From assembly GCA_019359745.1 (NCBI GenBank), contig JAHHGT010000001.1:310001-374000 (forward strand): a stretch of 64,000 nt of DNA, given 5' to 3'. The notes under the pieces are model-generated. The model did no database searches, was not told the DNA's origin, and saw only the letters and a program-made list of their open reading frames with translations. The position numbers and the translations under genes were made by a program. Positions 8,837-19,670 of this stretch are shown here, in pieces (the first letter of the stretch is position 1; every line of letters begins with the position of its first letter). The stretch comes from Aphanothece saxicola GSE-SYN-MK-01-06B (GTDB taxonomy: Bacteria > Cyanobacteriota > Cyanobacteriia > PCC-6307 > Cyanobiaceae).

Positions 8837-9937
8837 ATGTTTCCGGTGAGAGACCGATCGCAACCCATCGCTGACAAGGCCACCACCGTCCTCGCCTGCG
8901 GCCTCGGGGTCTTCACCCTCCTGGTGCTGGAGCCTTCCCTGCCGGCCCGGGCCAACGTCGCCCAGGCCAATGGGCTCAACCTGGGCTGCGCCGCTGGCTT
9001 CGGCCTGGTGAACATCACCTCACGCAACGTGCAGTCGACCCTGGGCACCAGCACCGGGTCACCGAACCAACTCAATGGGGGGAGCACGGTGTCGGTGCCG
9101 GCCAGCTGCAGCGTCGCCCCAGCGGCGCCGGCCCGGCCATCCAACGGCTCGGCGCTGGTGGGTGGCAATGCCCGGCTCAATGCCGGTTCGCTCAGGGCCG
9201 ATCAGATCTTCCGATCCCAGTCCGCCACCGTCACCAACGGCCCCGGCACCACGGTGGTCAGCAATGCCTGGACCGTCCAGGCCGAAGCGGATGCCCGGGC
9301 CGTGGCCACCTACATCGGCGGCATCAACGCCTCCAATTGCACCGTGGCGCTCAGCTCCTGCAAGTTCAACGATGCGGTCAATCTCTCGGGCAGCCTGACG
9401 CTGACCGGTGCGCTGTCCGGCACCGGAGGTATCAACTACTACAACGTCCAGACGGTGGGCCGAAACGTTGATCTGAACTTTGTGGGATCAGCGCGTGACT
9501 ACTTCGTCTTCAACATGCCCGCCAGCCTGACAACCAACCAGGACTGGACCCTGCAGGGGGATGTGGATCCCGCCAAGATCATCTTCAACTTCGCGCGTCC
9601 CGGGTCGAATCTCAGCCTGACGGGATCCGATGTCTTCGGCACCTTCCTGCTGACAGGTGGCGGTACGGCCACGCTGAATCGCTCCGGCAATGGCAATCCT
9701 TCCACGATCACTGGCTCCCTGATCGTCATCAATAACGGATCTGCCCTGCGGTTTGGTTCGACAACCGGCTCCAATCGGGTCAATGCCGTCATCAACGGCA
9801 GGCCCTTCAACCCCACGGCTCTGCGCAGCGTTCCCGTGCCGGGACCCCTGCCCCTGCTGGGTGGTGCCATCGCGTTTGGCTGGAGCCGCAGGTTGCGGCA
9901 ACGCCTGAAGCTGGCCCAGCAGGCAGTCGGAAGCTGA
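8837..9937 (+). CDS. Exported choice-of-anchor-A-like protein with PEP-CTERM-like tail
   Basis: The product is 366 residues. A signal sequence (about 1-41, hydrophobic VLACGLGVFTLLVLEPSLPARA) precedes a Gly/Ser/Asn/Thr-rich beta-type body. Residues about 200-310 (YNVQTVGRNVDLNFVGS, FVFNMPASL, KIIFNFARPGSNLSLTGSDVFGTFLL) resemble the choice-of-anchor-A repeat found in exported surface proteins. The extreme C-terminus has VPGPLPLLGG, a short hydrophobic stretch and SRRLRQRLK, the variant sorting tail common in cyanobacterial PEP-CTERM proteins. Such tails are normally processed by an exosortase; none is in this window. The first 15 residues before the hydrophobic core are long for a signal peptide. 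Exact function is unknown. Confidence 0.7.
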   Translation: MFPVRDRSQPIADKATTVLACGLGVFTLLVLEPSLPARANVAQANGLNLGCAAGFGLVNITSRNVQSTLGTSTGSPNQLNGGSTVSVPASCSVAPAAPARPSNGSALVGGNARLNAGSLRADQIFRSQSATVTNGPGTTVVSNAWTVQAEADARAVATYIGGINASNCTVALSSCKFNDAVNLSGSLTLTGALSGTGGINYYNVQTVGRNVDLNFVGSARDYFVFNMPASLTTNQDWTLQGDVDPAKIIFNFARPGSNLSLTGSDVFGTFLLTGGGTATLNRSGNGNPSTITGSLIVINNGSALRFGSTTGSNRVNAVINGRPFNPTALRSVPVPGPLPLLGGAIAFGWSRRLRQRLKLAQQAVGS

Positions 9938-10005
9938 GCCCGTTTCATCTGGCGACAATGGCCTGGAGGCCTCCGCTGTCGTCCGCCTGCCCCGTGCGAC
10001 GCTGA

Positions 10006-11031
<1,026 letters not shown>

Positions 11032-11052
11032 GGTCCCGGGGCGAGCCCGCCC

Positions 11053-11934
11053 TCAACCCACCGCGCGGGTCCGGCAATGGGTGCGGATCAAGGTGGTGCC
11101 GATCTCCAGTTGCCGCTGGTTGGCGTAGGCCTCCCGCTCCAAAGCCTTCTCCCAGTCGGAGGCCCCGGCGTAGAGGGGATCATCGAGATGCAGCCGCAGT
11201 TCCGGCGGGACCTCCTGGCCCAGGCCGAGGGTTCTGGGGACCGCGCGCAGGCCGCCGGCTGCGCAGCTCTGGGCCACATGGATCGCCTCGTGGTTGAGCA
11301 CCTGGGCGAAGTCCACAGTGCCCTTGGCCACCACGGCAGGCTTGATCCGCAGGGTGCGGGCGGCGTGATCCCATTCTCCTGCAGCCCCCGTCTTTCTGGG
11401 CTCCACCAGTTCCACCTGCACCCCCACCTGATCCAGCACGCTGAGCAGTTCGGCGATGGCCCGGTGCTTCTCGCCGTGGTCCGGTGGGGAATCGATCAGG
11501 GCCTCCAGCTCGGGCACCGACAGTTCGGGCTCGCCGGCGCGCCGACGGTAAAGGAAGCGGGTGCCGCCCCCCGCCAGGGGCTCGGCGGTGGGAATCCACT
11601 GCCGGTCGGCCTCCTGCAGGTTCGCCAGCAGACCGCCGTCCAGCAGGGCCATCGGTCGCAGGCGTGGGTCCGGAGGCGGTTCGAAACGCTCCAGCAGCCG
11701 GGTCGTGACCTCAGGGGCCTGCTCGGGCAGGCTCCCGACCTGCTCCAGCAGACCGGGGAAGGCGGCCCCCCCCAGCACCAGGGCGGCCACCCCAAGCGCC
11801 AGGCCCCAGGCGCGCCCGTGGCGGGGCTTTGGCTCCAGCAGATCGCCGCAGCGTCCGCAGCGGGGCACCCCCGAGAAGGGTCGCTCCAGCCTCAGGGGCC
11901 GATGGCGGCAGGTGGGACAGCGGAAGCGGGCCAT
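11053..11934 (-). CDS. Membrane protein with zinc ribbon and HExxH motif
   Basis: The product is 293 residues from ATG 11934 ([19 protein letters not shown]). Residues 5-35 hold two Cys pairs (CPTC and CGRCG), a zinc-ribbon layout. One membrane segment follows (about 44-62, [21 protein letters not shown]). The C-terminal domain contains [11 protein letters not shown] (HExxH) near residue 220, with later acidic residues (EREAY) that could be the third zinc ligand. This suggests a membrane-anchored metalloprotease-like protein facing one compartment; activity is inference. I do not recognise a named family. It is divergent from mfd with a 74-base gap. Confidence 0.7.
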   Translation of the reverse strand: MARFRCPTCRHRPLRLERPFSGVPRCGRCGDLLEPKPRHGRAWGLALGVAALVLGGAAFPGLLEQVGSLPEQAPEVTTRLLERFEPPPDPRLRPMALLDGGLLANLQEADRQWIPTAEPLAGGGTRFLYRRRAGEPELSVPELEALIDSPPDHGEKHRAIAELLSVLDQVGVQVELVEPRKTGAAGEWDHAARTLRIKPAVVAKGTVDFAQVLNHEAIHVAQSCAAGGLRAVPRTLGLGQEVPPELRLHLDDPLYAGASDWEKALEREAYANQRQLEIGTTLIRTHCRTRAVG

Positions 11935-12008
11935 CGCGGGGCGAACCGACCCCCAGCATGAACGCAAACGGGTTGCGAGGATCGACTCCGGTTCGGTCTC
12001 TCCTTGCA

Positions 12009-15000
12009 ATGCCCCTTCACGCCCTTGTGCGCCAGCTGCAGGCCGCCACCCTCACCGCCGAGGTGAGGGGGCGCTGCGAGCGGCCCGAGCGGCTGCGGCT
12101 GAGCGGGGCGGGACGGGCGGCACGGGCCCTAGTGGCCAGTGCCCTGGCGGGCGCCAGCGAGGCCCCCCTGCTGGTGATCGTGCCCACCCTGGAGGAGGCG
12201 GGACGCTGGGCCTCCCTGCTGGAACTGATGGGCTGGCCGCTGTGCCAGCTCTATCCCACCAGCGAGGGTTCCCCCTATGAGCCCTTCGATCCCACCAGCG
12301 AGATCACCTGGGGCCAGCTGCAGGTGCTCGCCGAACTGGTGGGCGACGGGGAAGGCGCCTCAGCCACCAGCGGCGGCCGTTTCGCTGTGGTGGCCACCGA
12401 GCGGGCCCTGCAGCCCCACCTGCCGCCGCCACTGCTGCTGGCGGCCCGTTGCCTCACCCTGCGCCGCGGCGACCGGCTGGATCTGGAGCAGCTGGCCCAC
12501 ACCCTGGCCGGCCTCGGCTACGAGAAGGTGCCGACGATCGAGCAGGAGGGCACCTGGAGCCGCCGCGGCGACATCGTCGATGTGTTTCCGGTCAGCGCCG
12601 AGCTGCCGGTGCGGCTGGAGCTCTTTGGTGAAGACCTCGAGAAGCTGCGGGAGTTCGATCCCGCCACCCAGCGCTCCCTCGATGTGATCGAGCGGGTGCG
12701 CCTCACCCCCACCAGCTATGCCCCCCTGATCGCCGAGGCCCTGCGCGAGCAGATGCCCGACGGCCTGGAGCGACTGCTGCAGCCCGCCGCCCTCGACCAG
12801 CTGCTGGAGGGAGGCACACCGGAGGGGATGCGGCGGCTGATGGGCCTGGCCTGGCAGCAGCCGGCCTCGCTGCTCGACTACCTGCCGGCCTCCACCCTGG
12901 TGGCGGTCGATGAGCGTCGCCAGTGCCTGGCCCATGGCCAGCAGTGGTTCGACCATGCCGCCGACCACCACGGCGAGGTGGTGAAGGCCACGGGCGGTGA
13001 CGGCGGTGGCGACGACTCCCCCCTTCCCCTGCCCGGCCTGCTGCACCGGCCGATCGCGGCGGCCCTGGCGGATGTGGAAACCTTCACCGGCTTCGATCTG
13101 GCGGAGCTGCACGAGAGCGACCGCCATCCCAACGACCTCGACCTGGCCAGCCGTCCGCTGCCGGCCCATCCCAACCAGTTCGGTCGCCTGGCGGAGCAGA
13201 TCAAGGGGCACCTGCGCGACAAGGCCCGGCTCTGGATCGTCTCCGCCCAGCCCTCCCGTGCCGTGGCTCTGCTGGAGGAGCACGACTGCGTCACCCGGTT
13301 TGTGCCCAACGCCCGCGACTTCCCGGCCATCGAGCGGCTGGTGGAGCAGGGGACGCCGGTGGCGCTGAAGCTGCGCGGCACGGCCGAACTGGAGGGGTTC
13401 CAGCTGCCGGCCTGGAGGCTGGTGCTGTTCACCGACCGGGAGATCTTCGGCCAGCACAGCCTGGCGAGCGGCGGCTACGTGCGCCGGCGCCGCAAGGCGG
13501 CCAGCCGCACGGTGGATCCCAACAAGATGCTGCCGGGCGATTTTGTGGTGCACCGCAACCACGGCATCGGCCGTTTCCTGAAGCTGGAGAAGCTGGCCAT
13601 CGGCGGCGAGGCCCGCGACTACCTGGTGGTGCAGTACGCCGACGGGCTGCTGCGGGTGGCCGCCGACCAGCTGGGCAGCCTCGGCCGCTACCGGGCCAGC
13701 AGCGACAGCCCGCCGGAGCTCAACCGCATGGGCGGCACGGCCTGGACCAAGGCCAAGGAGCGGGCCCGCAAGGCGGTGGCCAAGGTGGCGATGGATCTGG
13801 TGAAGCTCTACGCCGAGCGCCACCAGGCGCCGGGCTTCGCCTTCCCCCCCGATGGCCCGTGGCAGGGCGAACTGGAGGATTCCTTCCCCTACGACCCCAC
13901 CCCCGACCAGCTCAAGGCGATCGTGGACGTCAAGCGCGACATGGAGCGGGACCAGCCGATGGACCGGCTGGTGTGCGGGGATGTGGGCTTCGGCAAGACG
14001 GAAGTCGCGATCCGGGCCATCTTCAAGGCGGTCACCGCCGGCAAGCAGTGCGCCCTGCTGGCCCCCACCACCGTGCTGGCCCAGCAGCACTGGCGCACCC
14101 TCAGCGAGCGCTTCGCGCCCTATCCGCTCAAGGTGGCCCTGCTCAACCGTTTCCGCACCGCCGCCGAGCGCAAGACGATCCTCGAGAGCCTGGCCAGTGG
14201 CGCCACCGACGTGGTGGTGGGCACCCACCAGCTGCTGGGCAAGGGCACGGGCTTCCGCCAGCTGGGACTGCTGGTGGTGGATGAGGAGCAGCGCTTCGGT
14301 GTCAATCAGAAGGAGAAGATCAAAGCCCTGCGCAAGGACGTCGACGTGCTGACCCTGTCGGCCACGCCGATTCCGCGCACCCTTTACATGAGCCTGTCAG
14401 GGGTGCGGGAGATGAGCCTGATCACCACACCGCCGCCGCTGCGGCGCCCGATCAAGACCCACCTGGCCAGCCTGGATGAGGAGGCGGTGCGCAGCGCCAT
14501 CCGCCAGGAACTCGACCGCGGCGGCCAGGTGTTCTACGTGGTGCCGCGGGTGGAGGGCATCGAGGAGGTGGCGGGCCAGCTGCGGGCGATGCTGCCGGGG
14601 CTGCGACTGCAGGTGGCCCACGGCCAGATGCCGGAGGGGGAGCTGGAGAGCGCCATGGTGGCCTTCAACGCCGGCGAGGCCGACGTGATGCTCTGCACCA
14701 CGATCATCGAATCGGGCCTCGACATCCCCCGGGTGAACACGATCCTGGTGGAGGACGCCCACAAGTTCGGCCTGGCCCAGCTGTACCAGCTGCGGGGCCG
14801 GGTGGGTCGCAGCGGCATCCAGGCCCACGCCTGGCTGTTCTATCCGGGCGATGCCGCCCTGAGTGAGGCGGCCCGCCAGCGCCTGCGGGCGATCCAGGAG
14901 TTCGCCCAGCTGGGCTCCGGCTACCAGCTGGCCATGCGCGACATGGAGATCCGCGGCGTGGGCAACCTGCTGGGGGTGGAGCAGAGCGGCCAGATGGAGG

Positions 15001-15611
15001 CCATCGGTTTCGACCTCTACATGGAGATGCTGCAGGACTGCCTGGCCGAGATCCAGGGCCAGGACATCCCGGCGGTGGACGAGACCCAGATCGACCTGCC
15101 GGTGACGGCCTTCATCCCGGCCGACTGGATCACCGAGGCCGACGAGAAGATGGCCGCCTACCGGGCCGCCGCCGAGTGCGGCGGCAAGGCGGCCCTGGTG
15201 GAGCTGGCCGCTGGCTGGGCCGACCGCTACGGACCGATTCCCGCACCGGTGCAGAGCCTGCTGCAGCTGATGGAACTGAAGCTGCTGGCACGCCGCTGCG
15301 GCTTCTCGCGCATCAAGCCGGAGAAGCCCAACATCGCCCTGGAAACGCCGATGGAGGAACCCGCCTTCCGCCGCCTGCGCCAGGCCCTGCCCCAGCACCT
15401 GCACGGCCGGCTGGTGTACCAGGCCGGAGCCGGCAGCACCGCCAAGGTGCTGGCCCGGGGCCTCGGCGCCCTCTCCCCTGCCCAGCAACTGGAGCAGCTG
15501 ATGGAATGGCTCTCCGCCATGGCCGGCCAGATCCCGGACGCTGACGGCCTCACCTCCGGCCAGCGGGCCGAGGAGCAGAGCGCGAAGAATGCGGCCGTGC
15601 TGGTGGTGTGA
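12009..15611 (+). CDS. mfd: Transcription-repair coupling factor
   Basis: The product is 1200 residues from ATG 12009. The N-terminal UvrB-like region includes [23 protein letters not shown], followed by the RNA polymerase interaction domain (about residues 500-570, [20 protein letters not shown]). The RecG-like translocase has Walker [12 protein letters not shown] (about 655-665), DEEQRFGV (about 756-763), and [12 protein letters not shown] (about 918-929). Mfd displaces RNA polymerase stalled at lesions and recruits UvrA. The frame is open 60 codons further upstream, but that stretch overlaps the divergent gene; ATG 12009 gives the family's usual length. Its stop overlaps the next gene by four bases. 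Confidence 0.97.
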   Translation: MPLHALVRQLQAATLTAEVRGRCERPERLRLSGAGRAARALVASALAGASEAPLLVIVPTLEEAGRWASLLELMGWPLCQLYPTSEGSPYEPFDPTSEITWGQLQVLAELVGDGEGASATSGGRFAVVATERALQPHLPPPLLLAARCLTLRRGDRLDLEQLAHTLAGLGYEKVPTIEQEGTWSRRGDIVDVFPVSAELPVRLELFGEDLEKLREFDPATQRSLDVIERVRLTPTSYAPLIAEALREQMPDGLERLLQPAALDQLLEGGTPEGMRRLMGLAWQQPASLLDYLPASTLVAVDERRQCLAHGQQWFDHAADHHGEVVKATGGDGGGDDSPLPLPGLLHRPIAAALADVETFTGFDLAELHESDRHPNDLDLASRPLPAHPNQFGRLAEQIKGHLRDKARLWIVSAQPSRAVALLEEHDCVTRFVPNARDFPAIERLVEQGTPVALKLRGTAELEGFQLPAWRLVLFTDREIFGQHSLASGGYVRRRRKAASRTVDPNKMLPGDFVVHRNHGIGRFLKLEKLAIGGEARDYLVVQYADGLLRVAADQLGSLGRYRASSDSPPELNRMGGTAWTKAKERARKAVAKVAMDLVKLYAERHQAPGFAFPPDGPWQGELEDSFPYDPTPDQLKAIVDVKRDMERDQPMDRLVCGDVGFGKTEVAIRAIFKAVTAGKQCALLAPTTVLAQQHWRTLSERFAPYPLKVALLNRFRTAAERKTILESLASGATDVVVGTHQLLGKGTGFRQLGLLVVDEEQRFGVNQKEKIKALRKDVDVLTLSATPIPRTLYMSLSGVREMSLITTPPPLRRPIKTHLASLDEEAVRSAIRQELDRGGQVFYVVPRVEGIEEVAGQLRAMLPGLRLQVAHGQMPEGELESAMVAFNAGEADVMLCTTIIESGLDIPRVNTILVEDAHKFGLAQLYQLRGRVGRSGIQAHAWLFYPGDAALSEAARQRLRAIQEFAQLGSGYQLAMRDMEIRGVGNLLGVEQSGQMEAIGFDLYMEMLQDCLAEIQGQDIPAVDETQIDLPVTAFIPADWITEADEKMAAYRAAAECGGKAALVELAAGWADRYGPIPAPVQSLLQLMELKLLARRCGFSRIKPEKPNIALETPMEEPAFRRLRQALPQHLHGRLVYQAGAGSTAKVLARGLGALSPAQQLEQLMEWLSAMAGQIPDADGLTSGQRAEEQSAKNAAVLVV

Positions 15612-16837
15612 GGGTCCCATTCACCACGACGGGCTCCGTCGCCACAGCGGCGGACATCGCCGTCGTCATCCCGCTGTTCAACGGGGCGGCCTGGATCCGC
15701 CAGACACTGCAGTCGGTGCTGGCCCAGACCCTGCCGGCCCGGGAGATCATCGTGGTCGACGACGGCTCCAGCGACGATTCGATCGCCATCGTCCGATCCT
15801 TCCCCCAGGTGGCCCTGTTTCGCCATCCCGGCAAGGGCACCCACCAGACCCGGCAATTCGGCTTTGCGCGCAGTACGGCGGCCTCGGTCATCTTTCTGGA
15901 CCAGGACGACCTCTGGCATCCCCGCCACCTCGAGCTGCTCAGCACGCTGCTGCGCGACGATCCGGCGGCCAGCGCGGCGGTGTCCCGCACCCTCACCTAC
16001 GAAGACGAGCTCCAGCTGCACTTTCCGCTTCCAGTCCTGGGCCCGGAACGGTTCGACCCCTGGGACAGCTTTCCCTTCCACCGGATCGATACACCGTCCT
16101 TCGTCCTGATCCGGCGCGCCGCCCTGGAGGCCATCGGCGGCTGGCCGGCCCGGAACGCCTGGAGCAGTGATGTGCAGGCCTGGTTCCAGTTGGCCTCCAT
16201 CGCTCCGATGGTGCGCAATGCCAGTGCCACCGCCGCCTATCGCGTGCAGCACCAGGAGGCCACCAGCACCCGCTGGCGCCTGGAGCGGGCCCACGATTAC
16301 TTCCTCAACATCCGCACGAGCTGCGAGGCCCTCGCCTGCGAGCGCGGCCTCAGCCATCCCCAGGAAGCGGACCTGCGCCTTCAGCAGTGCCGCATTCTCA
16401 TCCCCATGGCGCAGGTGATCCAGGCCCTGGAAGGCGTCGATCCGGCGCTGATGCGATCCGCCCTGATGCAGCTCGAAGCGGAGCTCTCCCGATCGGCCGC
16501 TCCCACGGATCTCGTCATCGGCACCCTGGGTTGGTACCTGCGCCCAACCCTCACCTCGAGCGACGTCCGGCAACGGAGACGCCTGGTGAGGATGCTCCAC
16601 AGGGGCCGACCTGACACCATCCGGCACCTGGGCCCATTGGTGCCTTTCCATCGGCAGAGTGCCTACCCAACCTCCCTGCTGCTGGATTATCTGCTGACGG
16701 AACCATGGCAGCCACGTGCCTGGTGGCAGCTGATGCGATTACGGGGGATTCCTATGGCACTCGACCGGATCCGCCGCCTGATGCGTTCCCCTGCAGGATC
16801 GCCATGGCTTCGGCGGGGGTGCAGAACGCGAACCTAG
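15608..16837 (+). CDS. Family 2 glycosyltransferase
   Basis: The product is 409 residues beginning at GTG 15608, inside the mfd stop (GTGA), so it is translationally coupled to mfd. The GT2 (GT-A fold) signatures are [34 protein letters not shown] and [13 protein letters not shown], the last holding the DxD-type nucleotide-sugar/metal site (about residues 98-103). There is no membrane segment. The roughly 190-residue C-terminal part is helical and unassigned. Acceptor unknown; the convergent neighbour is a carbohydrate-deacetylase-like protein, which suggests a surface glycan role. The last 86 bases overlap the 3' end of that neighbour on the opposite strand. Confidence 0.85.
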   Translation: MRVPFTTTGSVATAADIAVVIPLFNGAAWIRQTLQSVLAQTLPAREIIVVDDGSSDDSIAIVRSFPQVALFRHPGKGTHQTRQFGFARSTAASVIFLDQDDLWHPRHLELLSTLLRDDPAASAAVSRTLTYEDELQLHFPLPVLGPERFDPWDSFPFHRIDTPSFVLIRRAALEAIGGWPARNAWSSDVQAWFQLASIAPMVRNASATAAYRVQHQEATSTRWRLERAHDYFLNIRTSCEALACERGLSHPQEADLRLQQCRILIPMAQVIQALEGVDPALMRSALMQLEAELSRSAAPTDLVIGTLGWYLRPTLTSSDVRQRRRLVRMLHRGRPDTIRHLGPLVPFHRQSAYPTSLLLDYLLTEPWQPRAWWQLMRLRGIPMALDRIRRLMRSPAGSPWLRRGCRTRT

Positions 16838-17873
16838 GGCGCTCGGGGTGGTCCATCAGGGCCTGCAGGCAGCGCTCGATTCTCGGCAGCGACCCGGACT
16901 CGACGGGCGCGTTGGAGTGAATGGCGAAGGCCAGATAGGGGTGCCGCTGCCGGGCGATCGCCCGGTCGAGCATCACGCTGAACGCGTTGGGATATCTCCA
17001 GTCCCGCCAGAGCGACAGCGGTGTGTCCTGCCGCCGATGCCGGAAGCCGTTGTTCCGTAGCCGCCGCCATCTCTGCTCCAGACTTCGCGGGCCCCAGCCG
17101 TAATTGAGGTGGGCGGAGGTCAGGGGCAGGAGCGTGATCTGACGCTCCCCGGGCCTGGCCCTGCGGCGAAAGTCACGGCGGGATGGGGCATAGGGTTCCC
17201 TGGGCACGCGGTAGTAGTCCGGCAGATCGCCTGAATGGGGCGGTTTGCGTGCGTCCAGCGCATTCCGGGGGAGGCCAGGCTCGATGGTCAGATCGAAGCG
17301 GAATCCCAGGGCTTCCGCCCGATTGATGGCCTCCGTTCCCGACCAGTAGTTGCCGAAGCGCAGGGAACGGCAGGTCGTGCCGAAGCTGGCTCGGTAGCCA
17401 TCCACGGCCGTTTCCAGGCATTCCGCCACCCAGTCGTCGTGGCCGTGGTCATCCAGCCAGTCGCCGGAGTCCTCACACCAGCGATAGGTATGGACATGGG
17501 CGCCCAGCTCATCCCCGGCGGCGATGACGTCCTCGAACAACGCCCCGTAGTGCTCAACAGCCCAGGAGGCACGGCCATGGGCCAGGGCCACCTGGGGATC
17601 CATCCGGATGAACCAGCTGACTTGCACGGCGTCGCCCGTGAGCTGCTGCAGGGTTGCTCGCAGGGAGCGGATGTAGGCATGGGTGAGCTCGTAGCCCCGC
17701 CAGGGTTCGGGCTCCTGCCGCGAGACGAAGAACGCGTCCGGTTCCACATCGATGCAGATCAGGACGGGGATCTTGGACGTCACCACCGATTGGAACGGAA
17801 CATGGACGTCGGCGTTTGCTGCTGCCCGGGCTGAGATTAAGCCGAACCGAGTCGCTGGCCGGAGGTGGGCCAT
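16752..17873 (-). CDS. Polysaccharide deacetylase-like protein
   Basis: The product is up to 373 residues (ATG 17873); GTG 17786 or 17783, just before TSKIPVLICIDVEPD, are plausible shorter starts. ICIDVEPD, followed by ELGAHVHTYRWCED with two His (HVH), matches the TFSFD-like Asp and the HxxxH region of NodB-type carbohydrate esterases in a diverged form. The conserved late motif IAFAIHSNAPVE is also in the expected place. There is no signal peptide in the shorter form. A deacetylase role on a surface polysaccharide is inferred. Its 3' end overlaps the GT2 gene by 86 bases tail to tail. Confidence 0.7.
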   Translation of the reverse strand: MAHLRPATRFGLISARAAANADVHVPFQSVVTSKIPVLICIDVEPDAFFVSRQEPEPWRGYELTHAYIRSLRATLQQLTGDAVQVSWFIRMDPQVALAHGRASWAVEHYGALFEDVIAAGDELGAHVHTYRWCEDSGDWLDDHGHDDWVAECLETAVDGYRASFGTTCRSLRFGNYWSGTEAINRAEALGFRFDLTIEPGLPRNALDARKPPHSGDLPDYYRVPREPYAPSRRDFRRRARPGERQITLLPLTSAHLNYGWGPRSLEQRWRRLRNNGFRHRRQDTPLSLWRDWRYPNAFSVMLDRAIARQRHPYLAFAIHSNAPVESGSLPRIERCLQALMDHPERPRFAFCTPAEAMAILQGNASGGGSGRVP

Positions 17874-17956
17874 GGTTCTGGTTGTGGCCGGGGGAGGATC
17901 CTTGAATTCAGTGGCAGCAAAGGCACCATGGGGGCGCCGGGCCTCTATCCCCGCTG

Positions 17957-19198
17957 ATGATCGATCTCGCTACCTACCGGCCCAAGGGCGACAAGCGGAA
18001 CACCACCTTCTTCGAGGAGTTCCTGCCCCGCGTCTATGCCCGGCGGGCCAGCTCGGGGCTGGAGCAGGCGGTGGGGCCGATGGCGGCCCTGGTGATTCAG
18101 GTGGACCACGGCAACGGCCTGCCCTACCTGGCGGAGCTGGCGCTCACCGGTCCCTACCGCTATCAGGAGTGCTGGATCAACGCCACCCACCGCATCTACC
18201 TGCTCAAGGGGGGCGAGGCGTTTCCGCGGCTGATCGTGCTGGAGCCGCTGTTTGACGATTTCGAGGATGAGGTCACGCGTTGGAACGCGATGTACCCCCT
18301 CTCGATCGACAAGCCCAACGCTCGCTACATCGGCGAGATCTTTGCTGTTTCCTCCTGCCACGACCTGCGCGCCATCCTCGAACCCCAGAACATCCGCTTC
18401 GCCTACCCAGGGGAGACGGTTAACCCCTTCTATGCCTCCAAGCACCTCTGCTTCACGTTCCTCTCCGACTACACCTACAACCGGGTCGGTTATGTGGATC
18501 GGCCCCTCGATGGCCTGGCGGCCCTGGATCTGGGCGATCGCGTGCTGCTCGATGAGGAGGCCCTCGCCCCGCTGACCGCTGCCGCCCGTCGCCACCGGGA
18601 GCACGGGCTGGAGGGCAAGATCCTGGGCATCGATCACCTGGCCACCCGGGTGCTGGCCGGTGAGCGGGAGGATGCCATCCTCGAATACCTGACGATGGTT
18701 CCCTACTACTACTGGGGCTCCTATGACATCGCCGAGATGAACTCCTCCACCAACGTCACCCGCCATCCCTCGGTGGGGGACGACAAGTTATCTCCCGCCC
18801 GCGTCTTCACGGCCAACAACACCCCCTCCTACCTCAACTCCCTGTCCAACCTGCCCATGCCCACCGAAGATTTCGTGCGCAATTTCGGGCGGCGCATGCA
18901 TCACATCGCCTATGAAGTGATGGATGGCGACAGCAACGGCGAGAAGAACGTGGACGTGGTGGTGCACACCCTGCGCGAGCTGGGCATCCCCTTCCTCGCC
19001 GACATGGTGGGGGAATGCGGCGAGCAGCCCAACCTGCGCCAGATCTTCTCGCGCAGCTCCCCCTACTCCCAGCTGATCACCGAATACGTGGAGCGCTGCA
19101 AGGGCTACGACGGCTTCTTCACCCGGGAGAACGTGGGGGCCCTCACCGAGGCCGCGGGCCATGCGGAGCGCTACGAGCACGGCCACGTCTTCGACTGA
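17957..19198 (+). CDS. HPPD-like vicinal-oxygen-chelate (VOC) fold protein, unknown function
   Basis: The product is 413 residues. The C-terminal half resembles 4-hydroxyphenylpyruvate dioxygenase and kin: GIDHLATRV (His227), then MHHIAYEVMD (His315/316) with TLRELGIPFLADM, then ITEYVERCKGYDGFFTRENVGALTEA (Glu376). These correspond in order to the His-His-Glu iron triad and the C-terminal FFE...GFG.GNF region of HPPD. The N-terminal half is a diverged partner module. Family membership is inference from this order, and the substrate is unknown; ordinary HPPD signatures are otherwise weak. No operon partner is visible: an 83-base gap precedes it and a 59-base gap follows. Confidence 0.6.
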   Translation: MIDLATYRPKGDKRNTTFFEEFLPRVYARRASSGLEQAVGPMAALVIQVDHGNGLPYLAELALTGPYRYQECWINATHRIYLLKGGEAFPRLIVLEPLFDDFEDEVTRWNAMYPLSIDKPNARYIGEIFAVSSCHDLRAILEPQNIRFAYPGETVNPFYASKHLCFTFLSDYTYNRVGYVDRPLDGLAALDLGDRVLLDEEALAPLTAAARRHREHGLEGKILGIDHLATRVLAGEREDAILEYLTMVPYYYWGSYDIAEMNSSTNVTRHPSVGDDKLSPARVFTANNTPSYLNSLSNLPMPTEDFVRNFGRRMHHIAYEVMDGDSNGEKNVDVVVHTLRELGIPFLADMVGECGEQPNLRQIFSRSSPYSQLITEYVERCKGYDGFFTRENVGALTEAAGHAERYEHGHVFD

Positions 19199-19257
19199 AC
19201 GGACCACAGGAATGAGAAGGAACGTTAAGATGGCGACATCTTTCGTTACGCGGCCCC

Positions 19258-19425
19258 ATGGGTGAACTGATCGAGGTTGCGGGCGCCACCCAGAATCCCC
19301 TGCTGCTGCCTGCCTTTCTGGGGGTCCTCGGCCTCGGCTTCTTCGCCCTCTTCCAGGCCGATGCCGGCAACAACGACGACGATGACTCCTCCCCCGGTGG
19401 CGGGCTGATGCAGCCCGTCGCCTGA
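19258..19425 (+). CDS. Small single-span membrane protein (55 aa)
   Basis: The ATG at 19258 opens a 55-codon frame. The product has a short polar start (MGELIEVAGATQ), one hydrophobic helix (about residues 15-33, LLLPAFLGVLGLGFFALFQ) and an acidic Asp/Gly/Ser tail with DDDD. The design (small, one helix, acidic tail) is like many small thylakoid or plasma-membrane proteins, but it does not match PsbX, PetN or a HLIP that I know. It is preceded by a 59-base AT-richer gap and followed closely by convergent DUF6737. I consider it a real gene because the hydrophobic helix and codon use look natural. Confidence 0.6.
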   Translation: MGELIEVAGATQNPLLLPAFLGVLGLGFFALFQADAGNNDDDDSSPGGGLMQPVA

Positions 19426-19435
19426 TCCCTGCGGC

Positions 19436-19669
19436 TCAGCCGTTGCCGCCGCCAGCCTGCGACCGTTTCCAGGCCGCTGGCATCAGCACCAGGAACAGCA
19501 GCCACCAGACCCCGATCACGAGTGAGACTCCCGTGCTGAGCCACCAGAGGTGGAGCACAAACCAGCTGCCGGCCACGATGGCCAGCCCCGTGAGCAGGAT
19601 GCTCCAGGGCTGACACCACCACGGCTTGAGCGCCCAGACCGACCCGGGCGTGGCGCCCGGGTCGTGCAC
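19436..19669 (-). CDS. DUF6737 small membrane protein
   Basis: The product is 77 residues from GTG 19669, one base after the ctpA stop (TAATGTG), so translation is probably coupled. It contains the conserved phrase VWALKPWWCQPWSILLTG, then two membrane segments (about 25-43 and 47-66). This matches a cyanobacterial/plastid family I recall as DUF6737. A longer in-frame start at 19705 lies within ctpA and is less likely. Function is unknown; the conserved location after ctpA in this window hints at a thylakoid-membrane role, which is inference. Confidence 0.7.
   Translation of the reverse strand: MHDPGATPGSVWALKPWWCQPWSILLTGLAIVAGSWFVLHLWWLSTGVSLVIGVWWLLFLVLMPAAWKRSQAGGGNG
19641..19663 (-). 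promoter_or_regulatory. Perfect GC-rich hairpin at ctpA/DUF6737 junction
   Basis: GACCCGGGCG (19641-19650) and CGCCCGGGTC (19654-19663) form a perfect 10-base inverted repeat with a 3-base loop. It lies within codons 3-10 of DUF6737, a few bases after the ctpA stop. In RNA it is a very stable stem that could protect the ctpA 3' end or limit expression of the downstream gene. There is no U-run, so it is not a classic terminator. Confidence 0.45.
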
Positions 19670-19670
19670 A

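Noticed and set aside
12360-14228. 622-codon open frame antisense to mfd
   Set aside because: Shadow of mfd codons; no recognisable domain.
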